DNA of 38,844 nucleotides from Lachnospiraceae bacterium (GTDB taxonomy: Bacteria > Bacillota > Clostridia > Lachnospirales > Lachnospiraceae): assembly GCA_017624495.1 (NCBI GenBank), contig JAGAMY010000009.1:1-38844 (forward strand). Direction: 5' to 3'. Shown piece by piece: positions 24,412 to 33,764 of the stretch. The notes below the pieces were generated by a model. It was not told the origin of the DNA. It worked only from the letters and a program-made list of their open reading frames with translations, and did not search any database. A program made the translations under genes and the position numbers. Each line of letters begins with the position of its first letter. The stretch's first letter is position 1.

Positions 24412-27400
24412 AATACTGCGCTTTCCACTTCCGCCACCGCTGATTTGGAAAATATTTCCCGTTTCATCTGCGGCAACCGTTCCACCAAGTGCACCGCCGC
24501 CTAAAGAGCTGACCTTTGTTCCCCATGTATTTCCTACTTCAAGATTATCAAAACTTTCGCTTATGGATGGTACATAAATCTTTGTCTGGGCTTTAAATCC
24601 GCCTTCCTCTGTAGTTGCTGTAATTGTTGCCACACCACTGCTGACTGCTGTTACACGGCCAAGTGCATCTACAGTAGCTACATCCGGTGCATCAGATGTC
24701 CAGACTACTTCTGTATTTGTTGCTGTTTCCGGTTCTACTACCGCATTTAAGCGATATACTGGTGCATCCTCTGCCGGATTTTCCTCTGAAAAATAATCGG
24801 ATGCAAAATAATATTCCTCTGTATCAACCGTCATTCCTGTAACCGGAATGGCATCCTTTTGTACAGTTACTTCACAAGTTGCTGTAAATCCACCATTTTC
24901 TGTGGTTGCTGTAATGGTTACAGGTCCACCGATTGCAACGCCTGTAACTTCTCCTTTTTCATTTACAGAAACGATATTTTCATCCGCAGATGTCCATGAA
25001 ATATTCTTATTATCTGCATCTGCCGGAGAAATCAGAGCATTTATGGTCTTTGTAGAGCCAACCTGAATAGCCAGACTGCTCTTGCTTAATTCGATTCCTT
25101 CTACCTGAACCGGTAATACTTCTACTTCACACTCTGCATAAACTTCTGCATTGTCATCGGAAACAGCTTTAATGGTAGTTGTTCCCACACCTGTAGCTGT
25201 CACAAATCCTGTTTCATCCACCTTTGCAACGGATGCCTTTTCTGATACCCAGTTAATTAAGTAACGTGTTGTATTTTCCGGAGCTACTGTTGCAGAAAGC
25301 TGTTTGCTTCTTCCATAGCTTAAAGTAATTTTGCTATCGCTGATGGTTACACTTTCTGCAGCTACTTTATTACTGTTTAAAGTAAAGCTTACTGCGGCAT
25401 TGCCATCTGCGGATGCTGCTGTAATTGTTGTTGTTCCTGTTCCTTTTACATTTAACTGTACTTTTGTATTCTTTTCGGTTTCCTGACGCATTTCACCGTC
25501 CGGTGTCTGCCATGTTTCGCCTAAGAAAGAGGCAACTTCCGGATTGGAAGATGTATATACTACAGCCTTATTTGTTGCAGAATCAGGCAATTTTGCACTA
25601 AGCTGAACCTTATCAAACAAGGTCACTGTCTTTTCTGCATGATTTTCAATCTCTGCTCCATCTACAGTTAATGTAATATTTTCTGCTTTTTCCGCTTTTG
25701 TAACGGTTACATTTACTGTTGCTGTATAACCACCCTTTACAGAAGCTGTTACCGTTGTTGTACCTGCATTTACACCACATACAAATCCATCCTGTGTTAC
25801 CTTCGCAACAGAAGCATCTGCGGAAGTATACACAATATCACTGTCAGAAAGAATTTTATCCACTGGTGTAATGGTAGGCTGTAAACGTTCTTTTTTGCCT
25901 TCTGCAATGGTAATACTTTCCTTAGATAAGCTGATTCCTGTAGGCTCTGTCACCTCTACACTATATGTACCCGCATCTCTTAATGGTGTCTGCATGGTAT
26001 CTGCCTTATCCTTTGCACAGCCACGCATCAGATATGCATACATACTGTCCATCATATCTCCGGCTTTACCAGCCTGATTACTTCCCATTTCTTTAATGGA
26101 AGTATCACCGTTATTAAACATAATTCTGGCTGTTACATCCGCAGAACCGCCATCGGTAGAACCTGCTCCCGGAGTTGGAATCCAGTCTACTTCCCAGTAA
26201 TAAAAACCTCTGGTCTGACCATATGGATTTGGTGTATCCAACGCTGCCTGCATATAATCTAAAAGCCAGTTGTACTGACCATTGCCACTTGTATAGTAAT
26301 ACTGACTCTGTCCCATAGCTCCGGTCTGACTGTCAATTGTCGGATAATATCTTGTAAATGAGTAAGCCGTTTCTACATTTACATAATCCATATAACGCAT
26401 GGTTTCATTATTTAACATGGCATTTGTCATCAAAATAGTATTACCGGAAGAACGTCCGCCATATAAGGAAAGTGCTGCACCATCCATTTTTGCACCACTG
26501 GCAAGTATCTTTCCAAAAAATCCATCACTGTTAAACTGCGCCGGTGTATAACCATTATTGGAATGAATATAACCGCTGATACCCGGCATGGCATCTTCTG
26601 CTGCTTCATAAGAAGCCGCAATCAATTTTGCATGACCCTCTGATGTGGAACCGCTTCCTACCGGCCATACAATACCGCCATTCTGTTCATTACCATGCTT
26701 CACACCACATACATTTACATCATTATCTGCTAATGCTTTGATAAAATCATATACATAGTTATATACGATAGACTGCATATGCGCTAAATCCGTATTGCTG
26801 TAATTTCCTTCATAATCGGTATCTAACCATTCAATCGGTGTGAATGCTTTGGCATTACTCATCCATGTATCACTGTAATGGAAACTTGGAAGGTAACTCA
26901 TGCCAAGCTCTGTTGCACGTTTGCCAAGCTGCAGGGAATGTTCTTTGTCAAAATAGCCACCCTGAATCATTTTTAATTCTGCCTGACTGCCATCTTCCTT
27001 CATCCATGCGCCACTTGCCCAGTATTCGTCAATGTATACCGTTTTTAAAGAATCCGGATAATGTGCAGGTTCGCCTGCTTTTACAAAAATCATATTGGTA
27101 ATGGAATTCACACCATGGTTCGAAAGAATACGCAGACAATCCTGCTGTACACCATTGGCAAAGTACTTTCCATCTAAATCTTCAATCGCAGATAAGAAGG
27201 ATACATCTGCACCTCTTAAATAATTTTCATCCTGAATACGGAATATGTCAAAGTTGTCTACATAGGCATAATCTTCGCCATTTCCTGTCCAGTTATCTGC
27301 TAATTCTGTTCCTTCTGTTTTGTAAATCGTAACAGAATCTTTATAATTTTCGTCATAAATGGTATTTGCATAAATTTCTACTTCTTCATCCTCTGCTCCC

Positions 27401-28320
27401 GTAGTAAAGGTAAGTGTAATCAAAGAATATCCTTCCGTACCGGACGGCGCCTGACGAAGCACTGTACCATCTGTGGTTCTGACACCAATATTTACACGGT
27501 TACCTAAAGAAGTTCTTTCTACCATTTCTCCCATAACTGCCGGATTTCCTGCACTATCCTTACGATAGCTGCTGGTAACCTTTGTCGTTTCAAAGGTATC
27601 CTGATTGTCAACCTTTGCCCGCATGGTTACAGAATATCTGGTATTTGGCTCTACCGCAACCGTTTGTGCAATTTCACTGCCTGCGGAAAGCTTAATTGCT
27701 TTAGCACCTGTGTCTACATTCTCTGTATCCTCTGCTACTGTTCCTGTCTGTTCCCAATGGTTAAGTCCATCCTCAAAATCCCAGTTTGCAATGGTATTTG
27801 CATCTGCACTATCCAATGCCAGCTCCAGATTGTCCAGTTCTAAAGCGGTTGTTCCTGCTGTAATAGTAATCTGCATCTGTCCATTGTATACCAACACATT
27901 ACGATGACCCATTTGTGTCCATGTATCCGATTTCATGTATGTATCCAACAATGCAACCGAATCCGGTCCACCTGTCTGTGAGACAGTAATGTTGGCATTT
28001 TTGCCCGCTGTACCCTTCAACCATGCAGATAAAGTATAGCTACCCTGCTTAATATCTGTCAGCAACATTGTCATAGATGCTCCTGCTTCTAATTTTACGG
28101 ATTTACTTCCGCTTTGAACATTGTCTGAAACAACGGTCACTGTTCCGAATGTATCCCATCCTTCTAAATCATTTTCAAAATCAAAATTTGCTGTTTCACT
28201 GCCAGATACTGTTGCTGCTTTTGCGTCAACAGTTTTTCCTACAGAAAAATCACTCATGGTAAATACCATGGTTGCTGCAAGAAATGCAGATAACATTCTT
28301 GTCAGTTTTTTCCTTTTCAT
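24409..28320 (-). CDS. GH53 endo-beta-1,4-galactanase, multidomain, secreted (N-terminal part)
   Basis: The 1303-residue frame has a signal peptide (residues 1-35, ending VDAKA). Two related carbohydrate-binding-like jelly-roll domains follow (about 40-170 and 178-362, beginning NFDFENDLEGW and NWDFEDGLNHW). The GH53 catalytic domain spans about 367-785. The acid/base Glu545 is in KHGNEQNGGIVWP, the nucleophile Glu650 is in VNVETAYSF, and YYWEVDWIP is typical. Four or five Ig-like Big_2 repeats run from 793 to about 1240. The frame then stops inside a concanavalin-like domain at a TAG. GH53 enzymes cut beta-1,4-galactan of pectin. The catalytic part is complete, so a truncated active enzyme could be secreted, but without the C-terminal domains that may hold it at the surface. 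The promoter carries a LacI-type operator. Confidence 0.9.
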   Translation of the reverse strand: MKRKKLTRMLSAFLAATMVFTMSDFSVGKTVDAKAATVSGSETANFDFENDLEGWDTFGTVTVVSDNVQSGSKSVKLEAGASMTMLLTDIKQGSYTLSAWLKGTAGKNANITVSQTGGPDSVALLDTYMKSDTWTQMGHRNVLVYNGQMQITITAGTTALELDNLELALDSADANTIANWDFEDGLNHWEQTGTVAEDTENVDTGAKAIKLSAGSEIAQTVAVEPNTRYSVTMRAKVDNQDTFETTKVTSSYRKDSAGNPAVMGEMVERTSLGNRVNIGVRTTDGTVLRQAPSGTEGYSLITLTFTTGAEDEEVEIYANTIYDENYKDSVTIYKTEGTELADNWTGNGEDYAYVDNFDIFRIQDENYLRGADVSFLSAIEDLDGKYFANGVQQDCLRILSNHGVNSITNMIFVKAGEPAHYPDSLKTVYIDEYWASGAWMKEDGSQAELKMIQGGYFDKEHSLQLGKRATELGMSYLPSFHYSDTWMSNAKAFTPIEWLDTDYEGNYSNTDLAHMQSIVYNYVYDFIKALADNDVNVCGVKHGNEQNGGIVWPVGSGSTSEGHAKLIAASYEAAEDAMPGISGYIHSNNGYTPAQFNSDGFFGKILASGAKMDGAALSLYGGRSSGNTILMTNAMLNNETMRYMDYVNVETAYSFTRYYPTIDSQTGAMGQSQYYYTSGNGQYNWLLDYMQAALDTPNPYGQTRGFYYWEVDWIPTPGAGSTDGGSADVTARIMFNNGDTSIKEMGSNQAGKAGDMMDSMYAYLMRGCAKDKADTMQTPLRDAGTYSVEVTEPTGISLSKESITIAEGKKERLQPTITPVDKILSDSDIVYTSADASVAKVTQDGFVCGVNAGTTTVTASVKGGYTATVNVTVTKAEKAENITLTVDGAEIENHAEKTVTLFDKVQLSAKLPDSATNKAVVYTSSNPEVASFLGETWQTPDGEMRQETEKNTKVQLNVKGTGTTTITAASADGNAAVSFTLNSNKVAAESVTISDSKITLSYGRSKQLSATVAPENTTRYLINWVSEKASVAKVDETGFVTATGVGTTTIKAVSDDNAEVYAECEVEVLPVQVEGIELSKSSLAIQVGSTKTINALISPADADNKNISWTSADENIVSVNEKGEVTGVAIGGPVTITATTENGGFTATCEVTVQKDAIPVTGMTVDTEEYYFASDYFSEENPAEDAPVYRLNAVVEPETATNTEVVWTSDAPDVATVDALGRVTAVSSGVATITATTEEGGFKAQTKIYVPSISESFDNLEVGNTWGTKVSSLGGGALGGTVAADETGNIFQISGGGSGKRSI

Positions 28321-28380
28321 TCTTGTTCCCCTTTCTTTGTTAAAAACACTTTACGATTCCTTTTCGTGGTTTTCATTTTT

Positions 28381-28398
28381 TGCGCAAACGCTTGCGCA
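28381..28398. promoter_or_regulatory. LacI-type operator of the GH53 gene
   Basis: A near-perfect palindrome, TGCGCAAACGCTTGCGCA (7-bp arms TGCGCAA/TTGCGCA around a central CG), lies 13-30 nt downstream of the -10 box, where a repressor would block transcription. A TGCGCAA half site also occurs at 28541-28547. The site closely resembles the one at 756-771. Confidence 0.75.
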
Positions 28399-28410
28399 TT
28401 TATGTAATTT

Positions 28411-28440
28411 ATTATACGCTCATTGCACATTTCTCTGCAA
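28411..28440 (-). promoter_or_regulatory. Promoter of the GH53 gene
   Basis: On the minus strand TTGCAG (28440-28435), an 18-nt spacer and a perfect TATAAT (28416-28411). The leader is about 85 nt and contains the operator. Confidence 0.65.
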
Positions 28441-28549
28441 TTTACGTTTTTACCAAAATTTGAATTCAAAAAATGTATAAATACACAACAAAAAAAATAA
28501 ATACCTATCTTATTTTTTGAAAAAATGTATTATTCCTCTCTGCGCAAAT

Positions 28550-28600
28550 AAAGATGGCAGAAACAAGGATTCTTCTCCCTGTTTCTGCCATCTTTATCTT
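28550..28600 (-). terminator. Terminator at the end of the methyltransferase-GGDEF-GTPase operon
   Basis: A 16-bp perfect stem AAAGATGGCAGAAACA/TGTTTCTGCCATCTTT encloses a 14-nt loop. It is followed by TATTTG on the minus strand and TATCTTTTATT on the plus strand. It lies 14 nt after the stop codon at 28614. Confidence 0.75.
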
Positions 28601-28613
28601 TTATTCTCCGTAA

Positions 28614-29360
28614 CTATTCTTCTGTATAAGCGAGATATTGCTCTCTGTTTCTCTTTAAATAATTTTCATGATTATGCAGTTTTTCCTGCTGCTTGGGTGT
28701 CAGTTCTTCTAATCCACACAGATAATCATATGCCTGCTGCTTATTACGGTAGAGTATCAAAAACATTTTTTTCGCATACTCTTCTGCAACTTCCTGCCTG
28801 CGCTCTTCATCCTGCTGCCCGGACAATACGCACCAAACAATTTCTGCCAAAGACCTTGCATCTTCTAACGGATCAAAATCATGAATAAAATCAATATGAC
28901 AGATATAGGCATATTTTTCCAGACTGATATCATACTTCATGGAAAGCTTTTGCGGAAGATATTGTATGGCATCGCAAAATTCCCAGCCATCTAAACTCTG
29001 CGTAACAAATTTTTTCAATAAGTCCTCATCCTGCTTTCCAAAGGATACATACATTTTGGGCATAAATTCCTCATGGGCTGCCATAAGCTCTCCGGTGACC
29101 TCTTCCATGGGTTTGCCATAATCACGCAATAAATCCCTGCGGTATCCGATATTATCTAACTGCTCTCTCCACAATTCCATTTCATCACCGCACCAGATAA
29201 GGCTGTAGTAATTGCCAATCTCTTCTCCGCCACGCTGATAGCTGACCCCCACTGCTATTGGTACATTGTGTCTGCTGATACGCTCATTGCAAAATTCTAA
29301 ATCAAAATATGCAATCACCATATCCTCATGCACATCTGCCAGTTTTAATTTTTTTGTCAT
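28614..29360 (-). CDS. DEDD-type 3'-5' exonuclease-like protein, diverged
   Basis: The 248-residue protein starts at 29360 behind GGGAAG. The early AYFDLEFCN (Asp19, Glu21) looks like the DxE metal-binding motif of the DEDD exonuclease superfamily (RNase T, DnaQ). SFGKQDEDLLKKF and FDPLEDARSLAEIVW occupy the places of the second and third motifs, with Asp in DAR. The usual His before the last Asp is not clear. The last 60 residues are charged helix. Fold-level assignment only; the substrate is unknown. It is the last gene of the operon, 72 nt after the membrane-protein gene. Confidence 0.7.
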   Translation of the reverse strand: MTKKLKLADVHEDMVIAYFDLEFCNERISRHNVPIAVGVSYQRGGEEIGNYYSLIWCGDEMELWREQLDNIGYRRDLLRDYGKPMEEVTGELMAAHEEFMPKMYVSFGKQDEDLLKKFVTQSLDGWEFCDAIQYLPQKLSMKYDISLEKYAYICHIDFIHDFDPLEDARSLAEIVWCVLSGQQDEERRQEVAEEYAKKMFLILYRNKQQAYDYLCGLEELTPKQQEKLHNHENYLKRNREQYLAYTEE

Positions 29361-29432
29361 GGGTAACTTCCCAACCTTTCCTCTTTTTGTGCGGTAGTTT
29401 GCTTTGCAGGCAAATATGTCCCGACAGTTACT

Positions 29433-31073
29433 CTATTCTATAGATACCACCGTACAGATACCACTTTCTGCCATTTCGTATGCAAAGGAAATGTTATCTC
29501 CCTTTTCATATTTCACAATTTCTACTAATGTGCTGTCTGCCACATTGACATCAAATATCTCTTCTGACTGCTCTAAACATACATAATAATGGGTATTTCC
29601 TTCAATAACTACGGGTGCAATTGAAGCAATTTTCCCTTCTGCCTTCTCATAAATCCCTGTCCGTTCACTTTTGCTGATACCATTGGTAACTAAAAGCTTC
29701 ACATAGGACTTTTCACATTCCTGCACGGTATCACCAATGGCAACCCACTGGTATTTCTGTACATTTACCATGGCATATTTTTTAACCAGACCTGCGCCAT
29801 CCTTTAATGCCATAAAATAGGTCGGCTCACCGGAAATATTCAAAAGCAGCGGGAAGGTTGCCTGATAACCAAGGTTCTGCACCTGACCTTCTGCGGAGGA
29901 CATGGCAGAATCCTCAATGGCACCTTCTACCGTATAAAACTTTGTCTCCATGGTACGCTGATTCATGAGTACAAAACCTACATTTGACTGGTCTCCACTA
30001 ACAGAGGTCACTCCGGTATACACCCACACATCATCATCCAATGCAATATAATTATAGCCATTGGTCGCCTGTAAACAGTCCTTCTGTCCTAAAATACTGT
30101 TAAAATAGCCATGCTTTAATGTTCCATGATAATTGTAAAGCTGTGTCAAAAGTTCTGCAGAATATACCTTATCAACCCAGCTTGGAATATTCTCCACAGC
30201 ATATTCTTCACATTCTCCGGTAACGGCATTACAAAGTATGGCTTTTCCTACGGTCTGACCGCCAAATAAACCAATATTAAACTTCTTCACCGGGCAAACC
30301 CAGTATGGTGTACCATCATCCTTGATTTCAAAGAAAATCTGGTCATCAAAAATATACGTCGGATAGTTAAAACGCAGATGTCTGTAAATATTGCGATTAA
30401 AGTATTCAGACTTTGAATAACGGATTTCATCTGCTAATTTCACACATTCCGTATCCTGTGTCGTCATATCAATCATGATATATGCCGGAATACCTTCACT
30501 CTGATTTGTCAGCCATTTAATACCGCTGGCATAGACTAACGGTGTCACACGCACGGGCTTATCATTATAGTTTATCTGGGTATAATCACTTCCCACTTCA
30601 AACTGGGAAACCATATCCACCATACTTCCCATCTTACGGTTTCCTAAAAGCTCGGCAGAACTTTTGTCTAAAAGCGGAATACTGTTATAGCTGACTTCCT
30701 TAATATCTCGGGAAAAATCACCACTTTCCACCTTAAGAAGCTGCTGATATTTTGCGGCATTGATAATCGGGGAAGATAACAAACTTCCACCAATGTAGAC
30801 AACAATCAAAACTAACAGTAATGCCACCCATGCTTTTAACAGCTTGGATTTTTTCAGCAGATTTTTTACATCCATATTTTTACCATAAAGGTCATATTCC
30901 TTTTTGGCTTTTACTGCCAGACACAAAAGCCAGCCCACACCCACAATAAAAAACAACGCCATCCAGAAGCCATTGGCATGAATATTTATGGCAGGCAGTG
31001 TAATATAATAGTAAATAAATAATGCCAATACAACAGCAATAAGTAAAAATAGCTTGCTCATTACTTTTTTCAT
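29433..31073 (-). CDS. Membrane protein of unknown function
   Basis: The 546-residue protein has three membrane segments in its first 120 residues (KLFLLIAVVLALFIYYYITL, FWMALFFIVGVGWLLCLAV and WVALLLVLIVVYIGGSLL). A large, probably extracytoplasmic region of about 420 residues follows, rich in aromatic and beta-type sequence, with no motif I recognise. Repeated YxxxD-type strands suggest a beta-rich sensor or propeller-like domain. Its ATG overlaps the TGA of the preceding GTPase gene by 4 nt, so the two are translationally coupled and probably work together. Confidence 0.75.
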   Translation of the reverse strand: MKKVMSKLFLLIAVVLALFIYYYITLPAINIHANGFWMALFFIVGVGWLLCLAVKAKKEYDLYGKNMDVKNLLKKSKLLKAWVALLLVLIVVYIGGSLLSSPIINAAKYQQLLKVESGDFSRDIKEVSYNSIPLLDKSSAELLGNRKMGSMVDMVSQFEVGSDYTQINYNDKPVRVTPLVYASGIKWLTNQSEGIPAYIMIDMTTQDTECVKLADEIRYSKSEYFNRNIYRHLRFNYPTYIFDDQIFFEIKDDGTPYWVCPVKKFNIGLFGGQTVGKAILCNAVTGECEEYAVENIPSWVDKVYSAELLTQLYNYHGTLKHGYFNSILGQKDCLQATNGYNYIALDDDVWVYTGVTSVSGDQSNVGFVLMNQRTMETKFYTVEGAIEDSAMSSAEGQVQNLGYQATFPLLLNISGEPTYFMALKDGAGLVKKYAMVNVQKYQWVAIGDTVQECEKSYVKLLVTNGISKSERTGIYEKAEGKIASIAPVVIEGNTHYYVCLEQSEEIFDVNVADSTLVEIVKYEKGDNISFAYEMAESGICTVVSIE

Positions 31074-33760
31074 TTTACATTCTCCTCTCTCTTTCCATTT
31101 TCCAAAATCCAGTCTGCAACCTCTTTTGACACATCATCCAACAGATATTTTTTACCATTATCTGTAGTTTTATGTTCTTCTAACAGCCGCTTTGTGGATA
31201 CTTTAATTTCCTGCTCTAATTCCCTTGCCGATAAAAGCAGACACCCCTGTCCTCTAATGATAATCTGCTCTAAGCCATCCGAGGTTGCCACGGTAATCTT
31301 ATATTTTTTGCTGTTCTCATGGGCAAATTTCTCAATATACGCATCAGCGGTTTCCGCTTCCTTTGTATATACCACATGAATATTATGATAATCAAAAATC
31401 TCTGTTTTATGTCCTGCCACACGGTAAGCATCGAAAACCACAATGACCTGACATTTTTTCATCCCCTGATAATTACAGAGAATATCCAATAATTTCCCCT
31501 TTGCACCATCCATATTGACATCGGAAAGCTCTTTTAAATCTTTCCACGCAAAAATGATGTTGTAACCATCTACTAAAAGATATTCTTCTTTGGGCTCTGC
31601 TTTTTTCGCCGGGGCACGATACGTCGTTTCCGGTGCAGCCGATATACGTCTTGTACTCATATACTGCTTTTTCGGCTGGGATTTATCCCTTTTGTTGGCA
31701 TTATAGGTTTTGGCTAAAATATCATCCACTTCTTCAACTGCGAGCCATTCCTCCTGTGTATAAGTACTTTTTGCTATCGTTTCATTTGCCAGTTCCCTGC
31801 TGTCTTTTGCACCTTTTAAACAACTTTCCACATGCATATTTTCCTTGACCTTGTCCCATTCCACCAGATACCCTGCACCATGGGCACAAAATACAGACCC
31901 CGTCGGATTCGCCAAATCACGTTCAGAATCATATCCTATTTCTGCTATGACTTCCTCTGCATTATGACAGGGGTAATATCCACCATAACTTAAAAACAAG
32001 TGCCCTTCTCCTCTGGTATAGGCAGTCACTTCCCTTGCATATTCCTGCATCGTAGCAACGGGTGCTAAGCCTTTTAAAACTGTACATTCTTCGTTATGGA
32101 AAGGTCCTTCCATGGTTCCCTGCATTTTTTCAATATCGGTCATGGCTCTGCCCACCATGTTTTCCGGAATTTCCAATGTATATTTATACCATGGTTCTAA
32201 AAGCACGGATTCTGCTTCTTTTAACCCCTGCCGCACGGCACGATAAGTCGCCTGACGAAAATCTCCGCCCTCTGTATGCTTTAAATGTGCTCTGCCACCC
32301 ACAAGGGTAATTTTCATATCCGTAATGACAGAACCCGTCAGCACACCAATATGCTCCTTTTCCTGTAAGTGCGTCAAAATCAATCGCTGCCAGTTTTTAT
32401 CCAGCACATCTTCACTACAATCTGCTGCAAATACCATTCCGCTTCCTGCTTCTAAGGGTTCTAACAGCAGATGGGCTTCTGCATAATGACGCAGCGGTTC
32501 AAAATGCCCAACGCCTTCTACCACATTTTTTATGGTTTCTTTATATACAATCTTTCCTGTTCCAAAAGTCACATCCAGTCCAAAACGGTCGGCAATCTGA
32601 CGCTTTAGTACTTCTATCTGGACTTCACCCATGACCTGTACCAAAATCTCCTGATGCACTTCATTCCAGACAATGTGCAGCTCCGGTTCTTCTTCTTCTA
32701 ACTGCCGTAATTTTGGCAATACCTGCGGTGCATCATAGCCCTGTGGTAAAATAATCTGATAGGTTAAAACCGGCTCTAATACCGGCATATGCTCTCCCTC
32801 TTCACACCCAAGTCCTTCTCCGGCTTCTGTCTGTGTAAGACCTGTAACTGCACAGATTTCTCCTGCAGATACTTCATCCGTTGTCTTAAATTTTTCACCG
32901 GAATAAATACGAATCTGATTCACCTTTTCTTCCCAGGCACGTTCCTCTGACTCTGTGTGTCCGCTTAAAATATCCCGAACCTTTAATTTCCCACCGGTAA
33001 TCTTCAAATGGGTCAACCGGTTTCCCTGAGCATCTCTGGAAATTTTAAATACTCTTGCCCCAAACGCCTTTGGGTATTCTTTTTCTATCGTATACTTGCT
33101 AATTCCCTGCAAAAGTTCTTCCACGCCAGTCATTTTCAGTGCTGAACCAAAATAGACAGGAAACAGCTTTCTTACCTGTATCAATTTTTGTAACTGTTCT
33201 TCTGTCAGAACACCATTTTCCAAAAAATACTCTAAGGCATCTTCATCACACATTGCCGCATTTTCATAAAATGCTTCTGTCTGTTCCTCATCAAATGCCA
33301 CACAATTATCGGATAACTCCTGCTTTATCTCTTCTAGCAGTTTCGTTCTGTCTGTTCCATTTTGATCCATTTTATTCACAAACAAAAATACCGGTACATG
33401 ATAACGCTGCAAAAGACTCCATAATGTTCGTGTATGTCCCTGCACACCATCAGCTCCACTGATAACTAAAACCGCATAATCAAGCACCTGTAAAGTACGC
33501 TCCATTTCTGCGGAAAAATCCACATGTCCCGGTGTGTCTAACAACGTAATATTCAATTCCGGCAGTTCTATTACTGCCTGTTTGGAAAAAATGGTAATTC
33601 CTCTTTCACGCTCTAATACATCTGTGTCTAAAAACGTGTCCTGTTTATCTACTCTTCCTATCTTGCGAAGCATTCCGCCTGTATAGAGCAAGCCCTCCGA
33701 TAGTGTAGTTTTTCCTGCATCAACGTGGGCTAAAAGAGCCGCACAACAATTCCGTTTCAT
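31070..33760 (-). CDS. TetM-like ribosomal-protection-type GTPase fused to a YacP/Rae1-type NYN endonuclease
   Basis: The 896-residue protein has an N-terminal translation-factor GTPase closely resembling TetM/TetO: G1 AHVDAGKTTL (11-20), G2 RERGITI, G3 DTPGH (75-79), G4 NKMD (129-132). EF-G-like domains II-V follow, to about residue 660. A linker of about 60 residues rich in Lys, Ala and Pro follows. Residues 727-853 are a NYN/PIN nuclease of the YacP (Rae1) family, with the acidic residues in LLVDGYNIIFAW (Asp731), VVFDAYRV (Asp777), KEAETADAYIEKFA (Asp806) and VATSDGLEQ (Asp828). TetM-like proteins bind the ribosomal A site; Rae1 of Bacillus cuts mRNA there. The fusion suggests a ribosome-docked mRNA endonuclease. 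It may be annotated as tetracycline resistance, but the domain IV loop text differs from TetM, so resistance is unproven. Confidence 0.9.
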   Translation of the reverse strand: MKRNCCAALLAHVDAGKTTLSEGLLYTGGMLRKIGRVDKQDTFLDTDVLERERGITIFSKQAVIELPELNITLLDTPGHVDFSAEMERTLQVLDYAVLVISGADGVQGHTRTLWSLLQRYHVPVFLFVNKMDQNGTDRTKLLEEIKQELSDNCVAFDEEQTEAFYENAAMCDEDALEYFLENGVLTEEQLQKLIQVRKLFPVYFGSALKMTGVEELLQGISKYTIEKEYPKAFGARVFKISRDAQGNRLTHLKITGGKLKVRDILSGHTESEERAWEEKVNQIRIYSGEKFKTTDEVSAGEICAVTGLTQTEAGEGLGCEEGEHMPVLEPVLTYQIILPQGYDAPQVLPKLRQLEEEEPELHIVWNEVHQEILVQVMGEVQIEVLKRQIADRFGLDVTFGTGKIVYKETIKNVVEGVGHFEPLRHYAEAHLLLEPLEAGSGMVFAADCSEDVLDKNWQRLILTHLQEKEHIGVLTGSVITDMKITLVGGRAHLKHTEGGDFRQATYRAVRQGLKEAESVLLEPWYKYTLEIPENMVGRAMTDIEKMQGTMEGPFHNEECTVLKGLAPVATMQEYAREVTAYTRGEGHLFLSYGGYYPCHNAEEVIAEIGYDSERDLANPTGSVFCAHGAGYLVEWDKVKENMHVESCLKGAKDSRELANETIAKSTYTQEEWLAVEEVDDILAKTYNANKRDKSQPKKQYMSTRRISAAPETTYRAPAKKAEPKEEYLLVDGYNIIFAWKDLKELSDVNMDGAKGKLLDILCNYQGMKKCQVIVVFDAYRVAGHKTEIFDYHNIHVVYTKEAETADAYIEKFAHENSKKYKITVATSDGLEQIIIRGQGCLLLSARELEQEIKVSTKRLLEEHKTTDNGKKYLLDDVSKEVADWILENGKREENVK

Positions 33761-33764
33761 TTAT

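Noticed and set aside
28381-28398. CcpA cre site
   Set aside because: The palindrome does not fit the cre pattern at its outer positions, whereas the TGCGCAA/TTGCGCA arms with a central CG fit a dedicated LacI-family operator.
29363-29430. Another GTAACT...AGTTAC element between the exonuclease-like and membrane-protein genes
   Set aside because: Only the outer hexamers match. The inside shares nothing with the other copies, and such hexamers occur by chance in this composition.
31070-33760. Acquired tetracycline-resistance gene tet(M)
   Set aside because: The GTPase half is TetM-like, but the gene sits in a housekeeping-type operon with matching base composition, carries an extra NYN domain and differs in the domain IV tip. 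No mobile element flanks it.
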